Notes under the pieces: generated by a model
Databases searched by the model: none
The model's input: only the letters and a program-made list of their open reading frames with translations
Told to the model about the DNA's origin: nothing
In this document: positions 1-13,823 of the stretch, in pieces
Layout of the letters: the number at the start of each line of letters is the position of its first letter
How positions within the stretch are numbered: the first letter of the stretch is position 1
Translations under genes and position numbers: made by a program
Assembly: GCA_963170055.1 (NCBI GenBank)
Contig: CAUJGJ010000309.1
Span: 20,001 to 84,000, forward strand
Reading direction: 5' to 3'
Source: Halisarca cf. caerulea
Taxonomy: Eukaryota > Porifera > Demospongiae > Chondrillida > Halisarcidae
DNA length: 64,000 nt

Positions 1-402
1 CAAGTTTGTTGCGTTCCATTTTGTTTGTTGTACATACAGTACAGAACATACTACTTAATCGTTATTATGTATAACTATCAAATGTTAAATCATGCAATGT
101 TCACTGGTTTGGTGGCTATAGTAGCCTTTACGTGGCCTATTAATATCTACTTCTTTATCATTTTTATTTTTTGTATTAATATGCCTGTTTTACTGTGTGC
201 CATGTTTCTTGCATGTTTTATGCTGTGTTTCATTTTTTACTGTTTACTGGGTGTCTTGCAAAGTACCCTTCATTTAGCTAAAGGCCTTCTCATTTTAAAT
301 ATGATCCATAACCATAACTATATGATGAATTAGACTGAAAAATTAGAGAACATACGTATGGTACTAATGAGGACCTGACTACCCTTTTGACTCTGTATAC
401 AG

Positions 403-1030
403 ATGTTGGAGAAGTCCGGCATATTTGCATATGCCAATGTTTCTATCCGCATCATCTGTGAGATGTGAGCTACTTTTTATCATTTGTGGTGTACAAAGTC
501 TATTTTGTTAAGGCATTTACTGTAGTACGTATGTACTTCTTTGTCAACCCTTACACAGGCAGATGTTATTTTAGTTGGTCTGTCCTCTGTGTGTGTTGTG
601 TGTGTTGTGTGTGTGTGTGTGTGTGTGTGTGTGCATGTGTGTGCGTGCGTGCGTGCGTGCTATTTACAAGTGTTTTGCTCCATACAAGTGTGTACATTTC
701 ATTGTGATCCCATGGACTATCTATTTCATGAACTTCAACTTGTTTGTCACAATTGATTGTCTTATTCCCCTATCTCTTTAGACAAGAGTGTTGAGGTGAA
801 GACTCCACCATTTGCTGAATCCATCACTGAAGGGGATGTTAAGTGGGAAAAATGTAACAACAGAACTTGCATGTGTAGCTTACTTGTTCAGCAAATGATT
901 TTTTTTTATCTGTATTTTCAGCTGTAGGCGATTCTGTTGTGGTGGATGAACAGATTGCAGAAGTTGAAACAGATAAAGTATGTACATTGGTGTATAAATT
1001 CATTCGTGTGGTGTTTCTTTGTCTGTTGTC

Positions 1031-1079
<49 letters not shown>

Positions 1080-4000
1080 ATGCATGCGTGCGTGTGCGCA
1101 TGCGAGCGTGCATGTGTGTGTAGGTACTGTACATATGTATGTATGCATGCCTAATGATTCATTCAGTACCTTATGTACGTATGTATGGGCTTCCGTTTAT
1201 AACATTACTTGAATTTGTGAATATCTTATTTGTTATAGTATCTTATCATCTATGGAATGAACTTCTACATATGTAGCTTATATAATTAAGTTTATGAGAG
1301 GAATTTGTGTACATACATGCACCAATCAAGGTGCTTCAAAGTGTATATATGTACGTGCATGTACATTCATATCCATAACTGGTCGCTTTGTCAGACTTCA
1401 CTTCCTGTGAATGCACCGGTATCTGGTGTTATTGAGGCTATCATTGTGCCTGATGGTGAGAAAGTTACTGCTGGATCTTTACTTTGCAAAATTGATACTG
1501 AAGGTTAGCCTAATATACAGTATATCCTTTAATTATCTATGCCCTTCAATTGCCACAAGACCCAGTTTTCACAGATCATGTGAATAGTCATGATTTCCTA
1601 AATGCTGAAACCCACCTACGTATATTGTTTGTAGCATTTAATAATTGTATACTTTCTTAGTTTGAGTAAATCTAGGAGAATAGAACATACGTACATACAT
1701 GAGGCACTGTTCTTTTGGTAATTATTGTTTGTTTGTATTAGTCTATGACAGTCAATTTTCATCGTTTAAAAACTAACTCAATGAATTTGCACTTGTGATT
1801 CATCTACTGTATGTACAGTACGTATGTACTACAGTAAAAAATATTGATGGAAGTGGCATATTATTTACGTATGTAAATTCTATTTGCAATATGTACTGTA
1901 ACTATCTATTTCCTATGTATCTGTCTATTATTGTCTACCTATTTATATATCGATTAAAATAGTCAAGAAGCTATCTATACATGAGAAGCACATGGTTTTT
2001 ATTTAAATACTTTGTTGTAAAGATTAAGCAAACTGGTTTAGTATTTCCGAGTCTAAATGCAGTTGAAATTTGTAGGTTCTCTTCCACTGAGTAAAGACTC
2101 GCACAGTAATCAACTATCTCAAGTAGAAAAGGATTCAGATGTTCTTCCTACGGAGCCACCTACAGCTTCTATACCCGAACATCCACCAACACCCCAACCT
2201 ATGCCAGGTTTTTCTAATTGTTTGTCACCAGTCATTATTACTGTATTATTTATCAGTAGTCGTACTGTACATCTATGTGTTAATGATGTGTGCAACAAAA
2301 GCTTACTGCATACCTTAAGGCTACGAATGTTAATGGGCACTTACTTTAGCGAAATTAGTGAGGAGCCTCAAATTTGCTAGCTTAAGTGCCTGCTAATAAT
2401 TATACCTGCCAATAATTTACCCGCTAATGTTTTGTATTGCATAATTTGTATGGAATCGTAGTGTACACTACACAGGAGAATATGGTGGCTCAGAACTAAA
2501 GTAAAAATCTACCCCAAAAGTAGCGAAATATACAACAAACAGTGAACCAATACATCTAAAGTTTCAAAGAATCATTGTATTGTAACACACAATACTGCAT
2601 TCATTTTAATCATTTTTATTTATATTCATCCAAAAGCGATAATGATTTCTTCAAGCTGTACACTGATAAGATCAATACTTAAACCATATCTACAGGTTTG
2701 TGCTCTCAGTGTTTTGTTTCTACAGCTTTGTATTGTAATAATATACATACGTAGGTGTAGGAACTGGGGGGGGGGGGGGGGGGGGGCACTTGCCCCCCCA
2801 ACTCTCAGGTGAAAGAGCTCTGCATCTTACTTTTTAAAATAATCAAGAAATCTGCTAAGCAACCTAAAAATCACATGTAAAAGTTTAAATGTATTATATT
2901 CCAACAGAAAGTATGTTTTATTGTAAAACTCTACAACAAAGAGGAAGTTTTACACAATAGAATTGGCATTATTACGCTACCTATTGCAAGCCGCCATTTA
3001 GTAGTTAAGACATAGGCGCGAGGGCTGTATGGATATAAAATGCCGAGTCCCGAGGGCGAGTGCATTTTATATGCCATACAGCTCGAGTGCCTATGTCTTA
3101 ACTATTATAGCATCCATTTGTGGACTTTAGGCAAGTGTTCTTGACTTCTAGGAATTCAACGAAGCAATTTGAACATTACCTATCAAGTTTCCAAGGGGAA
3201 TCAGCGGTAAGAATCCCCAAGGAAGACTTTTTCGGCTACGATGCTAAGTTCGCTTCTCGCAGTGGCAAAGATTGGCTTCTTTTGGATTCGATTTGTAGCG
3301 TGTTTCTTCGTAAATCTCTGTAAGGAACTTTGCAGAGAGGAATTTGCCTGAAAACACAAGTTTCCAAGTATAAACTCACGGCGAGTTAGACGCCCATGTT
3401 TTATACATTATAAAATTGCTGTATAATCGTACCGTTACCATGGTAATGGATGCTATTTGCAAATATTGTGCAATCACGTGTAGTGTGGTTTTGCCATTGT
3501 CTGCCTGCAAGAAGCACTGTCTGAACTGCCTGGTTTTTCAAAATGAGTAAACTACAAGGATTTATATACAGATAGAGTGATTCACAGGCTAGATCTTGTA
3601 CTACTGAAGAAGTTCACTCATCCACTTGTAATTTTTAGGAATGAAAACAATATAGGGGCTGCCACAGGCAGCCCCTATATTGTTTTCATTTGGACTTCTG
3701 GTGTGTAATGCTCGTCCGATATATATATTTTCAAATCAATCATTCAGTTACAATAAACAGTATGTTCTATGAATGTTCAGCTGTGCACTTACACTCCAAT
3801 GCTTTACAAGTGATTCGAGTGCGTGGGGCAGCACCCCCCACGAGTTTTTAACTCGAATTACTTGTTATTCTTCAATTAGTGTAACAGTAGTTAGTGTATT
3901 CTTCAGGTAGTGTAGAGTCTAGAACTGTCCTCTATGCCTGTGCATGCATGTTCTTAGTCTAAGTGTCTTGCCCAGTATTTTCCTTTATGTGTGTGCTTGT

Positions 4001-7000
4001 TTTAGTGTTTTGGTCCGGTAGCTTATGTATGTGCATATTTTACTGTTTATGTTTTGTATTGTTATGTCACTCTCTGTCACTGGGAGCCTACATAGTAACC
4101 CACTGGGCTAGTGGTATCATTCCTCCAAACATGGAAGAAACAATATTGTACGTGTGTATCCTCAAGCTCAAAAGATAATGAATCTACTGTAAAAACCCTA
4201 CCGTTATGTTGGCATCATGCACCACTTACGCTAGTTAGTACGCAAAAAAAAGTATTTTGTTTCTATGCCATGATGGCACACAAGAAGGATTCATGTTACA
4301 TGATGTTCATTGCTCCAATTCAGACAGCTGATGTGAAAAGAATACTCTCTATTAAACTAAACTAAATTTCAAATGAGTGAGTATTCCCAGTAGCTGATGC
4401 CGTATATTCTTAGGCAACAAATATGAATCAGCAGTCTTTGTAATATGTAGTTTTTGTCATTTATGAGGATTAACTAATATCATTTTGTCACAGTGATTTC
4501 TACTTGCATAAAGTAATGATATACATATGTACAGTACAAGACACACTAGGGTCACTGTGCACTGCCAACCTGATTGCCACCTCGGAAGATTACATGGACA
4601 GAAACCTGTTATGTATATTGTACGGTATGCAATGTGTGCATGTACATATATGTACTCTTAGATCTGTGGATATGTGTCTGACATACGTATATACATACAT
4701 ACATACGTACTGTACATGCATACTGTAAAACAATCATGTGTACATACAGTATGTACATAATAATAGTATTATGCTTTTCATGTACATGTAATTGTATTGG
4801 CACTCCTATGTAGAAAAACCCCTTGCTGTGGCTCCAAGTATTGAGCCTTCGGTGATATTGCCTAGAAATGAAGTTCAGGACAGAGCCGAGCACAGAGTAA
4901 GCTTTTATTCATCCCAGTACTTCTGAATTTAATTTACAGTACTTAGCGTAAAAAGTAGACGTTCTACGGCCAACCGTGTGGGCATCCACTCCAGGACGTT
5001 TTTTGGCAATGCCTGTACCAACCGACGCAATGGGTTGCTAAGAGGCGGCAGTGATTGTTATTAGTCAGGGAAGTAATGAATATGATTATGAAATATTCCC
5101 ACAAGTAATGAAGCGTGTGTCCTTTCTCTTCTAAACTCCTCTAAAAACTTTTCTAACTACTGCAAACTTGTTTCGTTTTCATTCTTCATCTTCTCTTCTA
5201 TTAGAATCTTAATTTCGTTCGTCAGCTTGGACATCTGACCTCTCCCATGCTTCCTCGCAGTGCTCCCTGTCTCCTCGTACTTTTTCCACAACTTGCAGAC
5301 GCCTACTGTGGACACATTGAAACATACCTTCTTCAGAAACTATATTTAATATCTTACGGTAGCTAAGACCATCTCAGCAAAGAGAAGTAATTCTTTGACA
5401 AAACTTGGAAAAACATTTTAAATTCACGTATAATATAAAGATTCGAAGGAATATTCCGTGCTAACAAACGTGCGGTCGGCAATCGGAAATAAATGGAAGT
5501 CAGTGGACCATCATTAGCAGTCAATTTACCAAACCATAAACACTTTCAAACGGACACCTTCCTAAACACTCGCCCGTCCATGCTACCATCCATTCACCCG
5601 TAGCACGTCTACTTTTTTATGATAAGCACTGTATCTGTAGCTCAGTGAAATCTCATGCACTATGTACATAAAAATATTCTAAAATCTTGAAGATTAAATC
5701 TTGAAGTCAGAAAGTTCACTTTCATTTAATTGCTTGATGAAATCTACAGTGTTCTCCCCAGAAATATTTTAAGGCATGTTGAAGTTCATGCCACTTTGAG
5801 TGTACATATTATCAGGGATGGATGTAGGAAAGCTCATGGAAAAAAGGTTTCCAAGTTGCTGTGGGTGCTTGATGACCTTTTTTAGGGAATGGCAATTAGC
5901 ATTTATATATCTATTGTGGGTGAGCTAAGTCTTTCCTGTCCACCTAAATCGCTATACACTTCTTCTTCTTCCAGCACATTTACCAGTTGTGTTTCCTATT
6001 TTAATGCCTTCTTTTCTCTAAAAATGCAGTCAGCTTACCTTCCACTAAGCGCGGACAGTTTATCCTTAAAGATCGTACGCTTGCGACGCCAATCGAGCAC
6101 GAAAACGCCTGCTGTCACACGAAGTACGTTTCATGACGTCATCACATTAAAATGGAGAATACTCGCGGAGGCTATTTTAGTTTAAGTTTGGGCGTTTGCA
6201 TCATTTGTTCTCCTAAAAAAATACTTTAAAGGCCCATAGATGTACACTTCTGCAAAAACTAGGAAGAAAAGAAGGCATGTCGGCCCGACATGCCTTAAGA
6301 TACCTGGGGAGAACACTGATCTATTTTAAAATCTCTTATTTACTTATAAAATCCTAAAATGTGTGATATCCAGAAATTTTGCTTGAAATTAAAAAATCTT
6401 CAAATTGTATACATTGAAGTCTTTAGGAAAATCTTGCTGCAATCTTAACAATTTGATAATTTTATGCATACATCATTTCACCGTGTTAAGAATGTCTCAA
6501 ATACTTTGTCATAATTTATTTAAAGGTCTCAGGTGGTCAAACTGACAGTGAAACTGTGATTAGTTATCTGTGAAGTACGTATGTATCAGTTGCTTTTTGG
6601 CCGTGTCTTTCATTTGTGTATGTGCAAAGAATGGAATCTGATGCTGATGTGAAAAATTGTTTAAATTTCCCTTTTATTTGCTAGGTGAAAATATCACGAA
6701 TGAGGCAGCGAATTGCCGAGAGGCTCAAAGAAGCCCAAAACACCAATGCGATGCTGACAACGTTTAATGAAGTTGATATGAGGTATGTAGCTATTTATGT
6801 ACTTGAACAGATACCGCAAGTCAGAATAGCTGTAGGTTTATCACATCAGAAGTGCTCCTGTGTGCACAATCCGTAATAATTCAAATTTACACAGAAGTAT
6901 TTTGTTTAAAGGCATACAGTAGCTATTGGATAGGTGACTGTTTAAACTGTTTTTGAAAATTATCTACTTGGCAAGTTTTGTTTACAATACAGTAAATATT

Positions 7001-8797
7001 GTATGCATGGAAAGTTTTTAATGGAAACCACTACCCAGGAAAGGGCGGCATCCAGCCACCTCGTGCCTTCCTAACGGACCTAATGGTTATGGAAGTCTAG
7101 GGCAACCCAACCTAGCCTAGCGTAGTTAGTCTGGAAAGGAGGTCTTACACCCTCAACAGGTATGCAGTTGCACTGGGCATACGGTACAGGTCAAAAGTTC
7201 AACAGGTATGCAGTTGCACTGGGCATACGGTTCCTTACGGGTTTGTTATTAACCGCGCAGGATAATCTCGCGTGTTAGCTCAGTATTCTAAAAAATCGCT
7301 TAGCGAACCCGCGTGATTATCTCTCGGTATTGTGCGCGGATTGAACCACTATCTCGAAGATTGCGAAGTTATGATAGCCCAGAAGCCGAAAGATCGCGAA
7401 GTCAAGATAAAATGAATGATTCAGAGTAAAGCGACATACGTAGTACGTACTAATCAGAACCATATTGAGGACACGTGTACTGAATCCGCTCAGAGCCAAA
7501 ATTTTCCGACTTTACAGATTGAATGAAGCTACGTACGTATATAGAAATAACCTTAAAATTAGCCTTTATATAGTCCTAATTGAGGTACTTACTAAGATTT
7601 CGCTCAATACTGAGCCCAGAACTTAAGTTCGCTTCTGTGTGCGTAAAGCTTTCCTATCGCGTGCGCGAAGCTTTCCTATCGCGTGCGTGAAACTTCAGTA
7701 TCGCGTGCGCAAACTTTTTCTATCGTGCGGCACCATCACGCGCGACATCATCGAGAACCTGTAACCAATCGCGTGCGAGTATGTAAGTAACTTTTGACCT
7801 GTACCGTATTATTCACTCAATGAGGATCATTATTTAAGAATTGTGAAAGTCAAATAAATTACCAAGAATATTCATATATATTTATGTACAAGCCAAATGT
7901 GTATTTTCTCATTCATTGCATACATGAGGTAATGGAATAAAGAAATTGTGAGTTTGTGAGGGAGAATGCTATTAAGCTATAACAATGTGTTGTTAAGCCA
8001 AGAACCATTGTCTGTCAGCAGGAGAACAAATGATTTGTTGTGGTGAATAGGTGGCAAGCAATGTAAATGAAATATGTAAAAATTAAAGGGAAGAAGGTTT
8101 ATTCATCTGCTTGTATGTATTAAATTGTAAATCTGTTAGAAAGGAAAAGACTGAGTGGTGCCTGTATGTGTTTGTGTGTGTTTATGTGTATGTGCTTACA
8201 AGAGAGGAAGGGAAAGAGTGATGTGAAGCATATATCAGTGGAGAGGAAGGGAGGAAGTTGTCACACTTACTAGATTTTATCTGCATTTACTTTTTTATTT
8301 ATTTCATCAGTATTCTTGTTGAAGTGAGAAAGACATTTAAAGATGAATTTTTCAAGAAGCACAATGTGAAATTAGGGTACATGTCTGCCTTTGTAAAAGC
8401 TGCAAGTTTTGCTCTCAAAGACCAACCTGTGGTCAATGCAGGTATGGATGCCGTGGTCAAGTACCTCTTTTCCACTTCTTTTTTTATTCAATCACTTGTG
8501 TGTATTTTGCTCATTGCTTCTGATTGTGCTTATGGCTGTTGAATGCAAAATTCTTTAGCAATAAACTTTATCTGACAACCATTTCTTATGTAAGTAGCCA
8601 AAAATTTAACTCGTATTTATGAAATGGAGGGCGGGAAGGGATGCCTTTGACCACCTTTTCTCCTAGTTTGTCACCAATCCTTAGTGTATAGTAGTTACAT
8701 GGAGTACAGTCGAAATTGTTTCAAAGCTGCGTTGTCACATGTACGCACACACGTACACACACACCACATACACACACATGCCGCATGCACACACACA

Positions 8798-8846
<49 letters not shown>

Positions 8847-8882
8847 ACACACACACACACACACACAAAAACACATACATAT

Positions 8883-8961
<79 letters not shown>

Positions 8962-9030
8962 TGTACACACACACGCGTGTGTGCCTTGCACCGTCCAAAC
9001 ATATACACACATGTACATACGCATGCACAT

Positions 9031-9096
<66 letters not shown>

Positions 9097-9099
9097 GCG

Positions 9100-9135
<36 letters not shown>

Positions 9136-12100
9136 TGTGTGTATACACATCGCACCACATGCCACTACAATTTGCTATATAAGGATAGAATTAGAGTATT
9201 GTGCCACATAAGTGCTGCATTGTTGTTATAGCCCAATTTTCATTAACTGTGTGTGTTTTCTGTCATGTTTATGAATCAGTTATTTTGTAGAATGTTAGTG
9301 CCACACATGCATGTCAGCGTAGCGTATCGTGTCTTCCCCGAAAAATTCCGGATACCGCACACATTGTTAAAAATGGCCGATCTCCCCAAGGTAGGTTATA
9401 GCCACTCACATTTTGCGAGGAGACCACTTTCCACTATATAGTTAATAGCACTCTCCGATTATTACCAAGTGATTTAGCAAGGTTAATTGTTTACGTCGCC
9501 AATGGGAGTCCAATTGAGGTCACCCACACATTTTGTAGGGTAAAATTCGATATTTGGGCCCAGAACGGATATTTTCAACTCAAATTGAGGCTCTATTTCA
9601 GGACAGAGGAACACATCTACAGCGAACAACGCCTTGGATAGGCAGGCACTATAAGACAAGCCCTGAATCCTTTCAGTCGACATATGGACAGTTCAGCAAA
9701 ATGCCCAAGAAGTTTTTGGCTTACTTGGCAGTCTCATTGTTCCGTTTGAAGTTCATTACATCATGTTACAAGGTCTTAAACATAAATATCTTGAAATTTT
9801 GTAAAGTGATTCTTAAAAATTCAATAAAAGAAGGGGCAAGATTTCTAATTTTATCAATCAGGTTACTAAATACGTCAGCCATGGTGGCGGCCATCTGCAA
9901 TATATGATGTATATACACTCATTGTGTATACTCAATCACTCGTGGCAGCCAGATTGCTCTTGTATTTTTCCCATCTGTTATTTTCACTCTTTGGCAAAAC
10001 TTCGCTGTTTCATTGGCATCTCAAACAGACATGACCCTGACTGTGTTGTGTATGGCCAAAATATGCACTCCTCATGCTGAAAGATATTTTAGGATCGTGT
10101 TTATTACTGCAGTAGAGACACAACTCTTTTGAAGAATTCTCAGAAGCAAACAAAGTGAATGCTATACCAGCTGATTTTGCAAAAGGGATCATCTAAGCTC
10201 AAAGGCAATCATTGAATATATAAGTCACTTGACTCACAGCCAGTCAACCTCGTGAAGCCAGACCCTCAAATTGCATAATCCTTAAACAGTATAGTGTTAG
10301 AAAGAAGGAGCAAATGGTGGTTGGACAAATGTCCTAGCATTATCATTACCCGAATTATTTGTGAAATTAGCTTCGTTAGAACATATTTTTGGAATAGTAC
10401 ACATGACATTGTGCCACAGTACAAGCCCAACATGCTGTATAAATGAAAACATACTGCACATACATAGATACTAACAGTACAAATGAGCTGGTAACATAAT
10501 CATGTATATATGATCTGAGATGTCAGGTAGTGCTCAGCTAGCCTTGCTACTGTCTGACCAAAACTATTGGGTTGGAGAAAATGCTAAAACATGATGGTCG
10601 GACAGTGTCTAAATGTTGACCATTATTTCCAACAGTACCTTCATTTTAAGATGTCGCTGCACATACATACAGTACCTCACCTTCCGGCAGGATTGAAGAG
10701 GTCTAGCTATCTAGACTAGATCATAACTTAGTGTACATTTATGCAATCATTTTACCCAATGCATGGCATGCACATTCCCATTGATTTCCCAATTCAATTT
10801 CAATGTAAATTTTCTGTCTCAGTTTTTGCAAGGTTTTGAACTTTGTTCACAACTAGTCATATCAATAATCTATGGTGGCCATAAAGTGATCACTGTCTTT
10901 CCTAGGAGGAGTTACCAGACAAAGGATTGTAAAGGAAAAGCCGTATATTTGTCTGCTTTCGTTCGTAAACTAAATATGGTGCCTCAAAGTAAAGTATGGG
11001 CAAATTTCTAAAATCCTTCATTTCGCAAACAAACGGAAAAAACCCTTCGTGGTCACCCACTGAATAGTGCTAGGAACGTTGGTAAAAGTCCACTGCGAAG
11101 TCTTCGCACGGGTCATTAGATTAGTGCAAACAAAAGATCGGGTTACCTCCATTATAATAAGATATACAACATTTATTGTTGCTGTAGCAATGCAAATATT
11201 CACAAAGCTTGTGAATTGACTACTTTTACAAATATTTTGTACAGTGAACCCTGCTCTACTAAATGGCAGAAGATAACAAATGTTGCCTTGGTTACACTGG
11301 GTGCACTTATGCCAACAAAGCACAATAGAATAAGCAAGGGACGTTCATTAGAAATTTCCTGTCTCAAAGCTTTCATTTAGATACATACACATAGCAGTCA
11401 AAGAGCAATACAGTGAAACTGTAGCATCTCTTGTAGAACATTTGCACTTAGCTAATATTCACCTATCCCATTCAAGAAAAAGTGAACCAATGAAGAGAGT
11501 GCCTTTTTACGATGAAAGAACTGTGGCTATGTGGCCAAGCATTGCAACATTTCCTTTACACTATCCAGTGGTACTGGATAGTGTAAAGGAAATGTGCTTG
11601 CAGTGTATGGTGTGCAGATGCTGAGAGCGAATTTTTCCTCTCATATAGTATATGCAGTAGGGTCAAGAATTAATCCAAGACCATTTAATTGTGAATCAAT
11701 CTGATAATTAATTGTGAATCAATCTGACTTGTTATTTGATATTCCTATTTTAACTTTAATATTTTATAATACCATCTGTCACTATTAAACATGTAGCTGT
11801 CTAATTCACTGTGGATCTATGGATGTGTATATCTATGTTTGAGGAGCAGGCTGAGTACATCCCTGTAATGCTCATTAAAAGGCATCCCAAAAACAAGTAC
11901 TCTAGATTGAGCCAAAGGAAACTTGTCTTATCGTCACAAAAATCATTTCTTGCGATGATAAAGACAAGTTTCCTTTGGCTCAATCTAGAGTACTCTTTTT
12001 TGGGATGCCTTTTAATGCTTTACTGTACCCTGAGAACACAGTGGTAGCATTTGCTGTCAATCTTCCTCAAATGGCTTTGTAGACTTCCTATTAATCCAGA

Positions 12101-13728
12101 GCATTGTCTCAGAATCCATGAATGGATCATAATAATGGTTGAGACATGCATAGGCACTTGGTCTGTATGGTGTATGAAATGCAAGCTTCCTCAGGAATTG
12201 GTATTTTATGTGCTATGCACCCTTGCAAGCTACGTAAATATTAAATGGTAGTATACCTAGTATTTTATTATTTATTGTAGTTATTGAAGGATCCGAGATT
12301 GTATACAGAGACTTTGTGGACATCAGTGTTGCAGTTGCCACTCCAAAGGTTGTTTTGTAAATTTGCATTTATATGTCAATCACTTTTTTCTCAATTATGG
12401 ACTAAATTGGGCATCCTATTTCATGTGTATGACATACAATATGTATGCATACTTGTGTTATATGCTTTACCATTTTTTGATCAGTCTGTGAACAGTGTCT
12501 GTTTCATGCTGAGATTGTGAGTGTGTCACCTCAACGCAAGATTTATGCATTGTGTTAGTTTAGTGCACTGATTGAGGAATGTGCCAAATATCTCCACAAT
12601 GTATGTACTTCTGTAGCAAACTTTTACCCTCATTTTTACATGCAGTATGTGGATTCGTTTCTTTTTGAAGTTGAAAGATAATACGTAGATATACGTATGT
12701 ATGTAATACATGCAAGCAACACTCAGTTTTGAGCTTCTGTGATGATGGTATTTGTGATCTTGTAGGGATTGGTTGTTCCTGTTATACGAAATGTTGAAAA
12801 CATGAACTATGCTGATATCGAGCGGGAAATTCATTCTTTGGGAATAAAGGTTTCCATATAATTGTATATACTTATGCATAGTGGTAGTGAATATTCTGTG
12901 TAATGTTCACATGAGTGATTATGTGTCTATTTCTAGGCAAAGGAAGGCAGTTTGGCAATTGAAGATATGTATGGTGGAACTTTCACAATTTCCAATGGTG
13001 GTGTGTTTGGATCTCTATATGGTACACCTATCATCAACCCACCTCAGTCAGCTATCTTGGGTATGCATGCGATTAAGGATCGTCCAGTTGCTGTCAATAA
13101 CAAGGTTTGTTGCAGTTTTCATTGGTGATAAAATTAATGTTAATCAGTCATGCTACCCAATATGACTGATTAACATTAATTTTACTTGTCCATCCCAGGG
13201 TTTCTTTCAGGATGATGATCAAGAGGGGACAATATTGAAGTATAGTTATGGTAATGGGGGGAAGATATGTACTTATAATATTATAAAATTTATGTGAAAT
13301 CATTGCAGTCTATACTAGGAGGTGGGGTATGCTCCCCCAGGAAAATTTTGAGTTGTTAGCCCTCACTAGGTGGTATCTGAGGCTGTTTTATGCCACTTAA
13401 AGCAGTTTCTGAATACAGGACACAGATCAGTCTGTTGCAATTATGCATGTGTGTTACAGCTAAGATGAAATTTCAAGGGGAGGGGGAATACCCCTGTGCC
13501 CCTCCCCCTCCTGAAGGAAACCCTGCATCCTTTCTATAGAAATAACACCCTTCAGTATGACCTAGCATTAATGTGTGTGTTAATCTGTTTTTCACACCAT
13601 GTCCATCTTTATCAAAATTAATGTCAAGTGCTGTACACATTTCTTAAGTATGACATTTCTAACATTAACACTACCCATGATTGATGGCTATAGTATATTC
13701 AGGTTCATAACAGTTAGAAAGTAGTGAC

Positions 13729-13823
<95 letters not shown>

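Noticed and set aside
25..333. 102-codon hydrophobic open frame at the left edge
   Set aside because: AT-rich sequence gives Phe/Ile/Leu-rich frames by composition. No motif, and it lies in probable DLST intron or upstream sequence.
3120..3323. 67-codon open frame inside the palindrome-flanked repeat
   Set aside because: No recognisable domain and bounded by inverted repeat sequence; more probably noncoding transposon interior.
8684..9211. Long open frames on both strands over the CA repeats (Thr/His or Cys/Val proteins)
   Set aside because: Dinucleotide repeats contain no stops in most frames; there is no codon structure or splice context. The same applies at 34544-34942, 38539-39038, 49926-50311, 54154-54501 and 57727-58056.
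9554..9907. 117-codon open frame in DLST intron 8
   Set aside because: No motif, no homologous feel, no splice sites in phase; partly low-complexity Lys/Ile/Leu.
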